Shown here piece by piece: positions 17,021-25,139 of a DNA stretch of 64,000 bases. The stretch comes from Luedemannella flava. Its GTDB lineage: Bacteria; Actinomycetota; Actinomycetes; Mycobacteriales; Micromonosporaceae. The notes under the pieces were generated by a model. That model was not told the DNA's origin, searched no databases, and saw only the letters and a program-made list of their open reading frames with translations. The stretch covers positions 1-64,000 of the forward strand of contig NZ_BAAALT010000127.1 in NCBI RefSeq assembly GCF_039528515.1, read 5' to 3'. The position numbers were made by a program, and so were the translations under genes. Numbering within the stretch: the first letter of the stretch is position 1; each line of letters begins with the position of its first letter.

Positions 17021-18352
17021 GTGATCACGAAGGAGCTGCCGGAGCGCGGCGACTCCCTGCGACTGGACCGCACCGGCGAGCCCCTGGAGGTGGGCGAGCG
17101 CGTCGGCGAGGGCGCGCAGGGTGTGGTGCACCGCGCCGTCCTCGGCTCGGGCACGTCGCTGGCCCTGAAGTGGTACCGGCGCACCACCGACAGCCCCGCG
17201 CAGCGGTCGGCGATCAAGGACCTGACCAGCCGGCCCTGCCCGCACCCCACGTTCCTGTGGCCGATCGACACGGTGACCTCGCCGACGATCGGCGGCTTCG
17301 GCTACGTGATGCCGTGGATGGACAAGCGGTTCACCACGTTCGCGCAGGTGGTCAACGACCCGCAGCCGCTCGGCCTGCAGACGAAGGCGCGCATCGGCCG
17401 CAAGCTCGCCGAGGCGTTCGGCGCGCTGCACGCCGCCGGCCTGTGCTACCGCGACATCAACTTCGGCAACCTGTGGGTCGACCCGCTGCGCGGCGACATC
17501 GCGATCCTCGACAACGACAACGTCGGCATCGACGACGGGCACGTGGCCGTGTGGGGCGTGCTGCGGTTCATGGCGCCCGAGGTGATCCGCCGGGAGAAGA
17601 AGCCGTCCACCACCACCGACCTGCACTCGCTGGCCGTGCTGCTGTTCTACCTGCTCATGCACGGTCACCCGCTGGACGGCCGGCGGGTCGAGAACGGCTT
17701 CACCTGGGACGGGCAGCGCCGCTCCGACGAGGAGCTGGCGCTGGTCTACTACGGCCAGGCGCCGCTGTTCTCCTTCGACCCCGACGACGACGCGAACCGC
17801 CCCGTGGCCGGCGACGGGCCGGAACGCTGGTGGCCGATCTACCCGAGGTTCGTGCAGCGGCAGTTCATCCAGGCGTTCACGCGCGGGCTCAGCGACGCCA
17901 CGCTGGGCGGCCGGGTGCTGTCCACCACGTGGCGGGACACGTTCGTGGCGCTGTCGGACCTGTGCGCGGTCTGCCCGCACTGCACGGCCGCGATCGTGCT
18001 CGACCCGGCCGAGCCGGAGCGCCGCTGCTGGCACTGCAACCGGGTCATGCCGGCGCTGCCCAGCCTGCGGCTGCGCGGCGGGCGCAGCACCGTGCTCCTG
18101 GTGCCCAACGCGATGGTCAGCAACGCGCACCTGGGGGTCGACCGCGACTTCGACACGGCCGCCGCGCTCGTCGAGGTGCACCCGCGGGTGCCGAGCGGGG
18201 TCGTGCTGCGCAACAAGTCGACGACGGCGTGGTTCGCCCAGCCGACCGGCGAGGAGGCCCGGCTGGTCGAGCCCGGCCAGGCGTTCGCCGTCCGGCCGGG
18301 CACGATCAACTTCGGCAGCGTAAAGGGAGAGATCACGGTTCCGCCGGCGTGA
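17021..18352 (+). CDS. Ser/Thr protein kinase with C-terminal zinc ribbon (TerY-P triad type)
   Basis: A 443-residue protein. The kinase core has a Gly-rich loop (GEGAQGVVH, 29-37), Lys50 in ALKWY, catalytic CYRDINFGN (Asp145, Asn150), a divergent DFG equivalent DND (164-166), and MAPEVIR (184-190). A zinc ribbon with two CxxC knuckles (CPHC and CWHC) follows near residues 315-345, then a beta-rich tail that resembles a degenerate FHA fold (LRNKSTTAWF, PGTINFG). The GTG at 17021, 4 nt after the phosphatase stop, is chosen as start. Last gene of the operon; its 3' end overlaps the convergent condensation gene by 20 bp. Confidence 0.9.
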   Translation: MITKELPERGDSLRLDRTGEPLEVGERVGEGAQGVVHRAVLGSGTSLALKWYRRTTDSPAQRSAIKDLTSRPCPHPTFLWPIDTVTSPTIGGFGYVMPWMDKRFTTFAQVVNDPQPLGLQTKARIGRKLAEAFGALHAAGLCYRDINFGNLWVDPLRGDIAILDNDNVGIDDGHVAVWGVLRFMAPEVIRREKKPSTTTDLHSLAVLLFYLLMHGHPLDGRRVENGFTWDGQRRSDEELALVYYGQAPLFSFDPDDDANRPVAGDGPERWWPIYPRFVQRQFIQAFTRGLSDATLGGRVLSTTWRDTFVALSDLCAVCPHCTAAIVLDPAEPERRCWHCNRVMPALPSLRLRGGRSTVLLVPNAMVSNAHLGVDRDFDTAAALVEVHPRVPSGVVLRNKSTTAWFAQPTGEEARLVEPGQAFAVRPGTINFGSVKGEITVPPA

Positions 18353-19673
18353 GGACGGCCGTCACGACCACGGCCTCCATGGCGCGGGCGCAGGCCTCGA
18401 TCCGTTCGGGTGCCAGGAAGCCCGTGTCGGCGAAGATGGCCAGCTCGACCGCGTCGGGTACGTCCTCGAAGTGCAGGTAGAACGTGCCGTCGTAGGTGTC
18501 CTCACGCACGCCCCAGCGCCACCGCGTACGGGCCAGCGCGGCGCACACGTCCGTCGCGGTCGGGGCCGGGCCGGTCTCCTCCCGGTCGGGGCCGCGCCGG
18601 TCGTTGACGTAGCAGGAGATGTCGATCTCGGCGCCGCGCTCCTCGCCGATCCGGTCGAGCAGCTCCAGGTGGGCGACCGTGTCGTAGTAGCCGTGCTTGT
18701 ACGCGGACATCGCCGCCGCCCGCGCCCGGCCGACGACCTCGTCGAACGGGCCGGTCACGTCGATGACGCACAGCCCGAACTGGCGTACGTTGCTCACCGC
18801 CTCGGCCAGCCCGGGCCGGAACCGGTTGCCCACCAGCACCTGCAGCACGCTCGGGCGCACGCCGGTGACGGCGGCGAGCGCGACCGCCGCGGCGGCGAGC
18901 AGCACGGCGCTCGTCGGGGCGCCGGTGCGCGCCGCGATCGCGCGGGCGGCCAGCAGCATGGCGGGCGACGTCCCGTCGAACTCCCAGATCCGGGGCTGTT
19001 CCGGCGTCCTCGGGCCGGTGTAGCGGTGCGGCGGGATCGCCCGCAGCAGCGCCTCCCAGTGCCGCAGGGACCGGGCGCTGTGGCGCTGCTCGGCCGGGGT
19101 GGCCTGGCGCTCGGCGAGCTCCAGCGCGGTCGTGCCGGCGGGCGGCGCGGTGGCCGTGCCGGTGGCGCGGTCCAGGTGGACCATGTCCGCCACGAGCGCG
19201 CCGAGGCCGAACCCGTCGACGACGAGGTGGTGGTACATCACCACGAGGTGGGTGAGCGCGCCCCGGTGCCGGATCGCGGCCATCCGGACGGGCCACTCGT
19301 GTTCGCGGTCGAAGTGGGCGAGCTGGTGGCGGACCCGGGTCGCCTCGGTCACCTCCGCCGGGTCGTCGTCGTCCGCGACGTCCACGATCTCGAGGGTGAG
19401 CTCGCCGGCCGCGGACACGACCTGGCGCAGCGTGCCGTCGTCGGCGACCCGCACGCGGGTACGTAGGGACGGGTGCCGCTCCACCAGGAAGCGGAACAGG
19501 GTCGTCACGTCCCGGATCGTCTCGCCCGGCGGCAGCGGCACCGCCCCGCCGATGTTCATGGTGCGGCCGGTGCGGGCCATCACCTCGACCACGTCGCGCT
19601 GCGCCCAGGTCAGCGGGCCCTCGCCGGCGTCGCCGCCACGAAAAGGGACAGGAATCCGTTCGGTAACAACCAT
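18333..19673 (-). CDS. Stand-alone condensation (C)-domain protein
   Basis: A 446-residue protein of the NRPS condensation/acyltransferase superfamily (two CAT-like lobes). The active-site HHxxxDG motif is intact (YHHLVVDGFG, near residue 147), with an N-terminal LTWAQRDV segment typical of the donor lobe. No carrier or adenylation domain is attached or nearby. Such free C domains act in trans on carrier-bound or CoA-linked substrates, for example in glycolipid or siderophore assembly. It is divergent from bioA and probably transcribed without a leader (-10 TATAGT at 19680-19685). Substrate and pathway are unknown. Confidence 0.85.
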   Translation of the reverse strand: MVVTERIPVPFRGGDAGEGPLTWAQRDVVEVMARTGRTMNIGGAVPLPPGETIRDVTTLFRFLVERHPSLRTRVRVADDGTLRQVVSAAGELTLEIVDVADDDDPAEVTEATRVRHQLAHFDREHEWPVRMAAIRHRGALTHLVVMYHHLVVDGFGLGALVADMVHLDRATGTATAPPAGTTALELAERQATPAEQRHSARSLRHWEALLRAIPPHRYTGPRTPEQPRIWEFDGTSPAMLLAARAIAARTGAPTSAVLLAAAAVALAAVTGVRPSVLQVLVGNRFRPGLAEAVSNVRQFGLCVIDVTGPFDEVVGRARAAAMSAYKHGYYDTVAHLELLDRIGEERGAEIDISCYVNDRRGPDREETGPAPTATDVCAALARTRWRWGVREDTYDGTFYLHFEDVPDAVELAIFADTGFLAPERIEACARAMEAVVVTAVLTPAEP

Positions 19674-19679
19674 GGCGGG

Positions 19680-19705
19680 ACTATAAAATCGAAGTCAATC
19701 GATTT
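19680..19705 (-). promoter_or_regulatory. -10 element plus 20-bp dyad upstream of the condensation gene
   Basis: On the minus strand a TATAGT -10 (19680-19685) lies 6 nt before the ATG. Immediately upstream is AAATCGA, 6 nt, TCGATTT (19686-19705), a perfect 7-bp inverted repeat in the spacer position. This is a classic place for a repressor or activator site and could also affect bioA. Confidence 0.5.
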
Positions 19706-19776
19706 CATCGCCTGAACGCGTTCCGGAAGCCGGCCGCGCGGACATTGACAAGCCTTCGTGGGCTAGCGTCTGGCGG

Positions 19777-21069
19777 GTGGAACCTCGCGACCTGATCGAA
19801 CTGGACCGCGCGCACGTCTGGCACCCCTACGCGCCCATGCCGGGCACGTCGACGCCGCTCGTGGTCGCGTCGGCCGAGGGCGTGCGGCTGCGGCTCGCGG
19901 AGCCCGTCGGCGGCGTCGACGAGCTGGTCGACGGCATGTCGTCGTGGTGGGCGGCGATCCACGGCTACCGCCACCCGGTCCTCGATGAGGCCGTGAAGGA
20001 CCAGCTCGGCCGCATGAGCCACGTGATGTTCGGCGGGCTGACCCACGAGCCGGCCGTCCGCCTCGCCACCACCCTGGTCGAGATCACCCCGGAGCCGCTG
20101 CGGCACGTGTTCCTCGCCGACTCCGGCTCGGTGTCCGTCGAGGTCGCCGTCAAGATGTGCCTGCAGTACTTCCGCTCGACCGGCCGCCCCGCCAAGCGCC
20201 GCCTGCTCACCTGGCGCGGCGGCTACCACGGCGACACGTTCCACCCCATGTCCGTCTGCGACCCCGACGGCGGCATGCACCGCATCTGGACCGGCGTCCT
20301 GCCCGAGCAGATCTTCGCGCCGGAGCCGCCGGCGGGCTTCGGCGCCCCGCTCGACGACACGTATGCGGCCTCGCTGGAAGCCCTGATCGCCGCGCATGCC
20401 CACGAACTGGCCGCGGTCATTGTCGAGCCGGTCGTCCAGGGCGCCGGCGGCATGCGATTCCACAACCCCGCATACCTGCGCCTGCTGCGCGACGTGACCC
20501 GCGAGCACGACGTTCTGCTGATCTTTGACGAGATCGCGACCGGGTTCGGTCGCACCGGGGCGCTGTTCGCCGCCGACCACGCGGCCACCTCGCCCGACGT
20601 GATGTGCCTCGGCAAGGCCCTGACCGGCGGATACCTGAGCATGGCCGCCGCGCTGTGCACCGCGGAGATCGCCGCCGGCATCTCCCGGGGCGAGCTGCCC
20701 GTCCTGGCCCACGGGCCGACGTTCATGGGCAACCCGCTGTCCTCGGCCGTCGCCAACGCCTCTGTCGACCTGCTGCTGAGCACTGACTGGGCGGGGTCGG
20801 TGAAGCGCATCGAGGCCGGTCTGGTCGAGGGCCTCGCGCCCGCGCGCGACCTGCCCGGTGTGCGTGACGTGCGGGTGCTCGGTGCCATCGGCGTCGTGCA
20901 GCTCGACCACGACGTCGACATGGCCGCCGCGACGGCCGCCGCCGTCGCCGAGGGCGTGTGGCTGCGTCCCTTCCGCGACCTGATCTACACCATGCCGCCG
21001 TTCGTGACGGACGACGCGGACCTCGCGCGCATCACCGCCGCGGTGCGCCGCGCGGCATCGGAGGGTTGA
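19777..21069 (+). CDS. bioA: Adenosylmethionine-8-amino-7-oxononanoate aminotransferase
   Basis: A 430-residue PLP-dependent class III aminotransferase that converts KAPA to DAPA with S-adenosylmethionine as amino donor in biotin synthesis. Diagnostic stretches are HVWHPYAPM near residue 13, DGMSSWWAAIHGY near 50, LADSGSVSVEVAVK, YHGDTFHPMS, and the PLP-lysine segment CLGKALTGGYLS near 280. The GTG at 19777 lies 7 nt past a TAGCGT -10, suggesting a leaderless transcript. bioD follows after two bases; bioB and bioF are not in the window. Confidence 0.96.
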   Translation: MEPRDLIELDRAHVWHPYAPMPGTSTPLVVASAEGVRLRLAEPVGGVDELVDGMSSWWAAIHGYRHPVLDEAVKDQLGRMSHVMFGGLTHEPAVRLATTLVEITPEPLRHVFLADSGSVSVEVAVKMCLQYFRSTGRPAKRRLLTWRGGYHGDTFHPMSVCDPDGGMHRIWTGVLPEQIFAPEPPAGFGAPLDDTYAASLEALIAAHAHELAAVIVEPVVQGAGGMRFHNPAYLRLLRDVTREHDVLLIFDEIATGFGRTGALFAADHAATSPDVMCLGKALTGGYLSMAAALCTAEIAAGISRGELPVLAHGPTFMGNPLSSAVANASVDLLLSTDWAGSVKRIEAGLVEGLAPARDLPGVRDVRVLGAIGVVQLDHDVDMAAATAAAVAEGVWLRPFRDLIYTMPPFVTDDADLARITAAVRRAASEG

Positions 21070-21071
21070 CC

Positions 21072-21785
21072 GTGGGGAGTACGAGCTACCGCGGCATCCT
21101 CGTCGTCACGGGCACCGGCACGGAGGTCGGCAAGACCGTCACCACGGCCGCGATCGCGGCCCTGGCCCTGGCCGACGGCGCGACCGTCGCGGTGGTCAAG
21201 CCGGCCCAGACGGGCATCGCGGCGGGGGAGCCGGGCGACCTCGCGGACGTCGCCCGCCTGGCGGGCGACGTGACCTGCGTGGAGTACGCGCGCTACCCCG
21301 ATCCGCTCGCCCCGGCCACGGCCGCGCGCCGGGCCGGCCTGGCGCCGATCGACCTCGACGAGGTGGTCGCGGGCGTGCGAGGGCTCGCCGCCACGCACGA
21401 CCTGGTGCTGGTCGAGGGGGCCGGTGGGCTGCTCGTGTGGTTCGACGAGGTGGGCACGAACCTGGGCCACCTGGCCATGGAGCTGCGCGCGCCGGTGCTG
21501 GTGGTCGCCGCGGCCGGGCTCGGCACGCTGAACGCGACGGCGCTGACCTGCGAGGCGCTGCGCGTGCGGGGCCTGGACTGCCTCGGCGTGGTCGTCGGCA
21601 GCTTCCCGGCCGGGCCCGACCTGGCGGCCGCCTGCAACCTCGCCGACCTGTCCGGGGTGGCGGCCGCGCCGCTGCTCGGCGTGCTGCCGGAGAAGCTGGG
21701 CGGGGCGGCCCGGCCGGCGTTCCTCGACGCCGCCCGTGCCGCCCTCGATCCCGTGCTCGGCGGCTCCTGGCCGCTGCTGTCCTAG
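21072..21785 (+). CDS. bioD: Dethiobiotin synthetase
   Basis: A 237-residue P-loop enzyme that closes the ureido ring of DAPA using CO2 and ATP. The ATP site GTGTEVGKT is at residues 12-20, the substrate lysine segment VVKPAQTG near 39, and LVEGAGGLLVW near 115. The length is typical. GTG at 21072 follows the bioA stop by two bases, so they form an operon. Its TAG stop is shared, on opposite strands, with the convergent membrane-protein gene (CTAG, 21782-21785). Confidence 0.96.
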   Translation: MGSTSYRGILVVTGTGTEVGKTVTTAAIAALALADGATVAVVKPAQTGIAAGEPGDLADVARLAGDVTCVEYARYPDPLAPATAARRAGLAPIDLDEVVAGVRGLAATHDLVLVEGAGGLLVWFDEVGTNLGHLAMELRAPVLVVAAAGLGTLNATALTCEALRVRGLDCLGVVVGSFPAGPDLAAACNLADLSGVAAAPLLGVLPEKLGGAARPAFLDAARAALDPVLGGSWPLLS

Positions 21786-22891
21786 CCGTCCGTCGTCTTC
21801 CGGGCCGCGCGCCGCGCGGCCCGGCCCAGCTCGACGAGCTGCAGTGTGCTCTCGTGCCGTTGCACCCACGCGGCGCCGATGGCGAACACGAGCAGCGGCG
21901 CCACCGCCAGCACCACCCATTGCCCGGTCACCAGCGGCACGGGCGGGTCGAACCGGACTGTCGACACCATGTACCCCGCGAAGCCGGTGTCGATGAGCGG
22001 GACCATGGACACCGCCGGGGCGACGGCGACGACCAGCCGGCGACGGACCGGCCCGGCAGTGCGCGCGAGGGCGGTCAGGCCGAGGATGGCGGCCACGAGG
22101 AGCACGGGCACCGCGATGAAGCTCAGGCCGTCCCCATTGGTGTACCGCGAGAGGACGGGGTCCATGAAGTAGAGGCCGCCGGGCCACAGCATCGCCGAGT
22201 AGCCGCCCGGAAACTGCTCGATCCGCGCGGTCAGCGGCGTGATCGCCGGTGTCAGTCCAACGAGGAGCAGGGCCAGGACGTACCAGATGGTCTGCCTGTG
22301 GCCGAGCGTGGCCAGGCCGCCCCGGCCCACGCCGGACACCGTGAGCGCGGCCGCCGTCACGGCGACGAGGACGACGACCGGCACCATCTGGAGCATGTCC
22401 ACCGGGTAGCTGACGTAGGTGATGGCCGCCTGAGTCGCGAGGAGGCCGGTCACGGCCCAGGCCGCCAACGCCGCGATGACCCGCCGGCCCAGCAGCGCCG
22501 CCACCGCCATCGTCAGCAGCACCAGGGTGACCACCCACACGTGCGGCCGGAAGCCGAACGCGACCGTCACCATCTCGGTGCGCACCTGCCACACGGCTCT
22601 GGCGAGCATCGGCCCCAGGTACGCCGCGAGCAGCGCCAACGGCACGAGCACGCTCAGCGCACCCGACGCGTCGGCCCACCGGCGGTCCTTCAGCGCCGCG
22701 GAGCCGGTGGCGACCCGCGCGCTGAGCGCGGCGCGGAGCACGTCGACGGTCTCGCCGAACCTCGGCCGGGTCTGTCCCTCGGCGGCGCCTGTCAGCAGCA
22801 CGGCGAGCATCTCGTCGCCGTACTCCTCGCGGTGGTTCTCGGGATACCACGCGAGCAGGCGGCGGTAGCGGCGCTCCAATTTCTCGCTCAC
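21782..22891 (-). CDS. Multi-pass membrane protein partnered with PadR
   Basis: A 369-residue protein. The cytosolic N-terminus (KLERRYRRLLAWYPENHREE, then EMLAVLL) is a motif common to actinobacterial membrane proteins encoded next to PadR regulators. About eight hydrophobic helices follow. GTG at 22891 overlaps the PadR stop by four bases, so translation is coupled. The PadR-membrane protein pair resembles anti-sigma/permease-like stress modules, but no catalytic motif is visible and the function is unknown. Confidence 0.8.
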   Translation of the reverse strand: MSEKLERRYRRLLAWYPENHREEYGDEMLAVLLTGAAEGQTRPRFGETVDVLRAALSARVATGSAALKDRRWADASGALSVLVPLALLAAYLGPMLARAVWQVRTEMVTVAFGFRPHVWVVTLVLLTMAVAALLGRRVIAALAAWAVTGLLATQAAITYVSYPVDMLQMVPVVVLVAVTAAALTVSGVGRGGLATLGHRQTIWYVLALLLVGLTPAITPLTARIEQFPGGYSAMLWPGGLYFMDPVLSRYTNGDGLSFIAVPVLLVAAILGLTALARTAGPVRRRLVVAVAPAVSMVPLIDTGFAGYMVSTVRFDPPVPLVTGQWVVLAVAPLLVFAIGAAWVQRHESTLQLVELGRAARRAARKTTDG

Positions 22892-23229
22892 GCGGCACCT
22901 CCCGCCGCGCGCAGTTGCCGCAACCGGCGGTCGGCGGCCTTGGCGTGCCGCTGGAGGCGTTGCGCCTCGACGGTGAGCCGCTCGGCGCCGGCGCCGGTCA
23001 GCCGGTAGTAACGCCGCAGTCGTGACTGCACGATCTCCTCCCGGTCCACTTCGATCATCCCCCCGGTGCGGAGCCGGTCCAGCACCGCGTAGAGCGTCCC
23101 CGCGTGCAGCCGCACGTCCCCCTCCGAGATGCGGGACACGTCCTCGATCACGCCGTAGCCGTGCTGCGGGCCGGCGGCCAGCGCGGTCAGGACCAGGAAG
23201 GCCGGCTCGGTCAGTGTCAGGTCTGCCAT
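22888..23229 (-). CDS. PadR-family transcriptional regulator
   Basis: A 113-residue winged-helix protein with the PadR core LTEPAFLVLTALAAGPQHGYG at the N-terminus, the wing LHAGTLYAVLDRLRTGGMIE, and a C-terminal dimerisation helix rich in Arg/Ala. ATG 23229 is chosen because the family normally begins a few residues before LTEPAFLVL. A TATATT -10 lies 7 nt upstream (23237-23242), inside an AT-rich imperfect dyad that could be its own operator. Confidence 0.93.
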   Translation of the reverse strand: MADLTLTEPAFLVLTALAAGPQHGYGVIEDVSRISEGDVRLHAGTLYAVLDRLRTGGMIEVDREEIVQSRLRRYYRLTGAGAERLTVEAQRLQRHAKAADRRLRQLRAAGGAA

Positions 23230-23236
23230 GGACAGA

Positions 23237-23260
23237 GAATATACGTCTTGCCGATATATA
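23237..23260 (-). promoter_or_regulatory. padR promoter with AT-rich dyad
   Basis: The run around 23238-23260 has ATATACG and CGATATAT half-sites flanking TCTTGC on the plus strand. It covers the TATATT -10 of the minus-strand padR gene, as expected for autorepression. Confidence 0.4.
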
Positions 23261-23295
23261 CAACCGGCCATAGCGGAACAGCCCCGTCGGGCAGG

Positions 23296-24156
23296 TCAGG
23301 CGTCGGTGACGCGATCGCCGGTGACAGTGTCGATCTCGAGGATCAGGGCGCCGGCTTCCGGGTCGCGGGCCTGCAGGGTGTAGCACAGCGGTGAGCTCGG
23401 GCCGCCGAGCTCCACGACTGACGCCCCCGCGCCCTTCACGATCCGGATGACGTGCGCGGGAGCGGTCAGGTCGATGCGGGTCACGATGCCCGGCGTGGCC
23501 CAGACCGGCACGCCGCGCAGGGTGCCGGAGAGCTGCAGGTGGAAGTGGCCGCACAGGACGGCCTGCACGTCGGTGCCCGCGATCGCGTCGCCGAGCTGGT
23601 CCGGGTTCCGTAGGCCGGCCGCGGCCAGCTGGGGCGACGGGGCGATGGGCGGGTGGTGCAGCAACACGATCGACCCGCCGTCGGCCGGGGTCGCGAGGAT
23701 CTCCCGTAGCCAGGCCAGCTGCGCGTCGGAGACGACGCCGTGGGTCTGGCCCGGGATGAGGCTGTCCAGCGTGATCACACGCAGATCGCCGACATGGCTG
23801 ACGGCGGCACGTTCGCCGGCGGGGCCGGGCTCGCCGACGCCGGCGCCGCCGCCGTCGAAGTGGCCGGTGCCGAGCGCGACGCCGAAGCCGTCGCGGGTGT
23901 CGTGGTTGCCGGTGCAGTAGACGTGCGGGATGCCGCGTTCGGCGGCGAACGCGCCGACCCGGGCACGCACCTCGGCACAGCCCTGCGCCGACCCGTCGTC
24001 GGCGACGTCGCCGGTGACGACGACGAGGTCCAGGTCCGGCACGAACCGGGCGTCGAACAGGATCCGTTCCAGCGCCGCGGTGCTGGCCACACCGTCCTCG
24101 TCGAAACCGCTCGCGGTCAGGTGCGGGTCGGACAGGTGCAGGATGCGCTTCGGCAC
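23296..24156 (-). CDS. Calcineurin-like metallophosphoesterase (CpdA-like)
   Basis: A 286-residue cytosolic phosphodiesterase. All metal-binding motifs are present in order: LHLSDPHL (DxH), VVTGDVADDG (GD), YCTGNHD (GNHD), VLLHHPPI (His) and CGHFHLQL (GHxH). This set is shared with class III cyclic-nucleotide phosphodiesterases and related enzymes, so a phosphodiester substrate is likely but cAMP specificity is not shown. GTG at 24156 follows a GGGGGA ribosome site; earlier in-frame starts lack one. It is divergent from the broken protease gene. Confidence 0.88.
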   Translation of the reverse strand: MPKRILHLSDPHLTASGFDEDGVASTAALERILFDARFVPDLDLVVVTGDVADDGSAQGCAEVRARVGAFAAERGIPHVYCTGNHDTRDGFGVALGTGHFDGGGAGVGEPGPAGERAAVSHVGDLRVITLDSLIPGQTHGVVSDAQLAWLREILATPADGGSIVLLHHPPIAPSPQLAAAGLRNPDQLGDAIAGTDVQAVLCGHFHLQLSGTLRGVPVWATPGIVTRIDLTAPAHVIRIVKGAGASVVELGGPSSPLCYTLQARDPEAGALILEIDTVTGDRVTDA

Positions 24157-24304
24157 GGCGAGTCCCCCTAAGCCAGTCGTGTCGCGCCACCGTAGCCGAT
24201 CACGACGGATCCGTGCATGTCCGATTTTCACCGTCCGACCCCGTCCAACATCCCCGGCTTCGGACGCATCGATTCATGAGCATTAGTCTCTGGCCGTGAC
24301 GGCC

Positions 24305-24330
24305 CCGGTACGGCACGTGTGCCGTACCGG
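24305..24330. promoter_or_regulatory. 26-bp near-perfect palindrome before the protease remnant
   Basis: CCGGTACGGCAC and its exact complement GTGCCGTACCGG are separated by 2 nt. The palindrome ends 18 nt before the GTG of the secreted-protease pseudogene. It could be an operator or a 5'-UTR hairpin that sits just upstream of the AAGGAGGA ribosome site. Confidence 0.55.
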
Positions 24331-24348
24331 ACTCACCAAGGAGGACGT

Positions 24349-25081
24349 GTGCGGATTCGACAAGTCAGGTTGGCGCGGGCATTGCTGGTCGGCGCCCTGG
24401 TCATCGCCTCGGCGGCCACGGCGACCCCGGCACTGGCCGACCCGGGGGTGGCGCGCTCGCGCCGTTGAAGGTGCCGGCCGGCCGCGACGTGGTCGCGGGC
24501 CAGTACATCGTCGTCTACAAGGACGGCACGAGCGCGACCGTCGGCGAGCGGGTCGAGGACGGCGCCAAGGGTCGGGGCGGTCGCATCGCCCACAAGGACG
24601 GTAAGTCGATCAACGGCTTCTCCGCGAAGCTGTCCGACGCGGCGCTCGCCGAGGTCCGCAGCGACCCCGCGGTCGCCTACGTCGAGGCGGACGTGACCGT
24701 CTCGGTCGAGGAGACCGCCGCGAGCTGGGGCCTCGACCGGGTCAACCAGCGCAGCCTGCCGCTGGACACCGAACGGCACCTGGTACGTCAACGGGATCGC
24801 GACCGTGCAGTGGGGTCAGAGTGGCGACGTTCCGGTGCACGCCGACTGCAACGGTGACGGCGTGACGGACGTCGGCGTGTGGCGCCCGTCGGACGGCACG
24901 GTACGCCCGCCTCTTCTGGAACATCCAGTGGGGCCAGGCCGGCGACAAGCCGATCACGGGCGACTTCGACGGCGACGGCATGGCCGACATCGCGGTCTGG
25001 CGCCCCTCGAACGGCAACTTCCACGCCCGCCTGTTCCGGACCGTCCAATGGGGCCAGAACGGCGACATCCCGGTGCAGTAA
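24349..25081 (+). pseudogene. Subtilisin-type secreted protease, catalytic domain deleted and frameshifted
   Basis: GTG at 24349 follows an AAGGAGGA site and opens a clear signal peptide (VRIRQVRLARALLVGALVI..., ending TPALA). The frame stops at 24466-24468. The next frame resumes with an inhibitor_I9 propeptide (VAGQYIVVYKDGTS, INGFSAKLSDAALA, VAYVEAD, ASWGLDRV). Where the S8 catalytic domain should begin, about 24766, the sequence jumps to FG-GAP/VCBS-like repeats (NGTWYVNG, QWGQSGDVPV, DCNGDGVTDVGVWRPSDG) in another frame. A further one-base shift near 24900 precedes two more repeats ending in TAA at 25079-25081. Asp/His/Ser catalytic motifs are absent. At least three lesions make this a pseudogene. 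Confidence 0.85.
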
Positions 25082-25090
25082 CCCGCGACC

Positions 25091-25130
25091 GCGGCGGGGA
25101 ACGGCCCTTCCCGGGGCGGTTTCCCGCCGC
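25091..25130. terminator. Hairpin between protease remnant and DUF6493 gene
   Basis: GCGGCGGG (25091-25098) pairs with CCCGCCGC (25123-25130) around a GC-rich inner stem. The position between convergent genes fits a bidirectional terminator. Confidence 0.55.
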
Positions 25131-25139
25131 AGTGCGCGG

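Noticed and set aside
8754..18352. Tellurite-resistance (ter) operon
   Set aside because: The triad resembles TerY-P genes, but no TerD, TerC, TerB or TerZ-type gene is present in the window.
19745..19769. TTGACA (19745-19750) paired with TAGCGT (19764-19769) as a bioA promoter
   Set aside because: The spacer is only 13 nt, too short for housekeeping sigma; only the -10 position is used as evidence.
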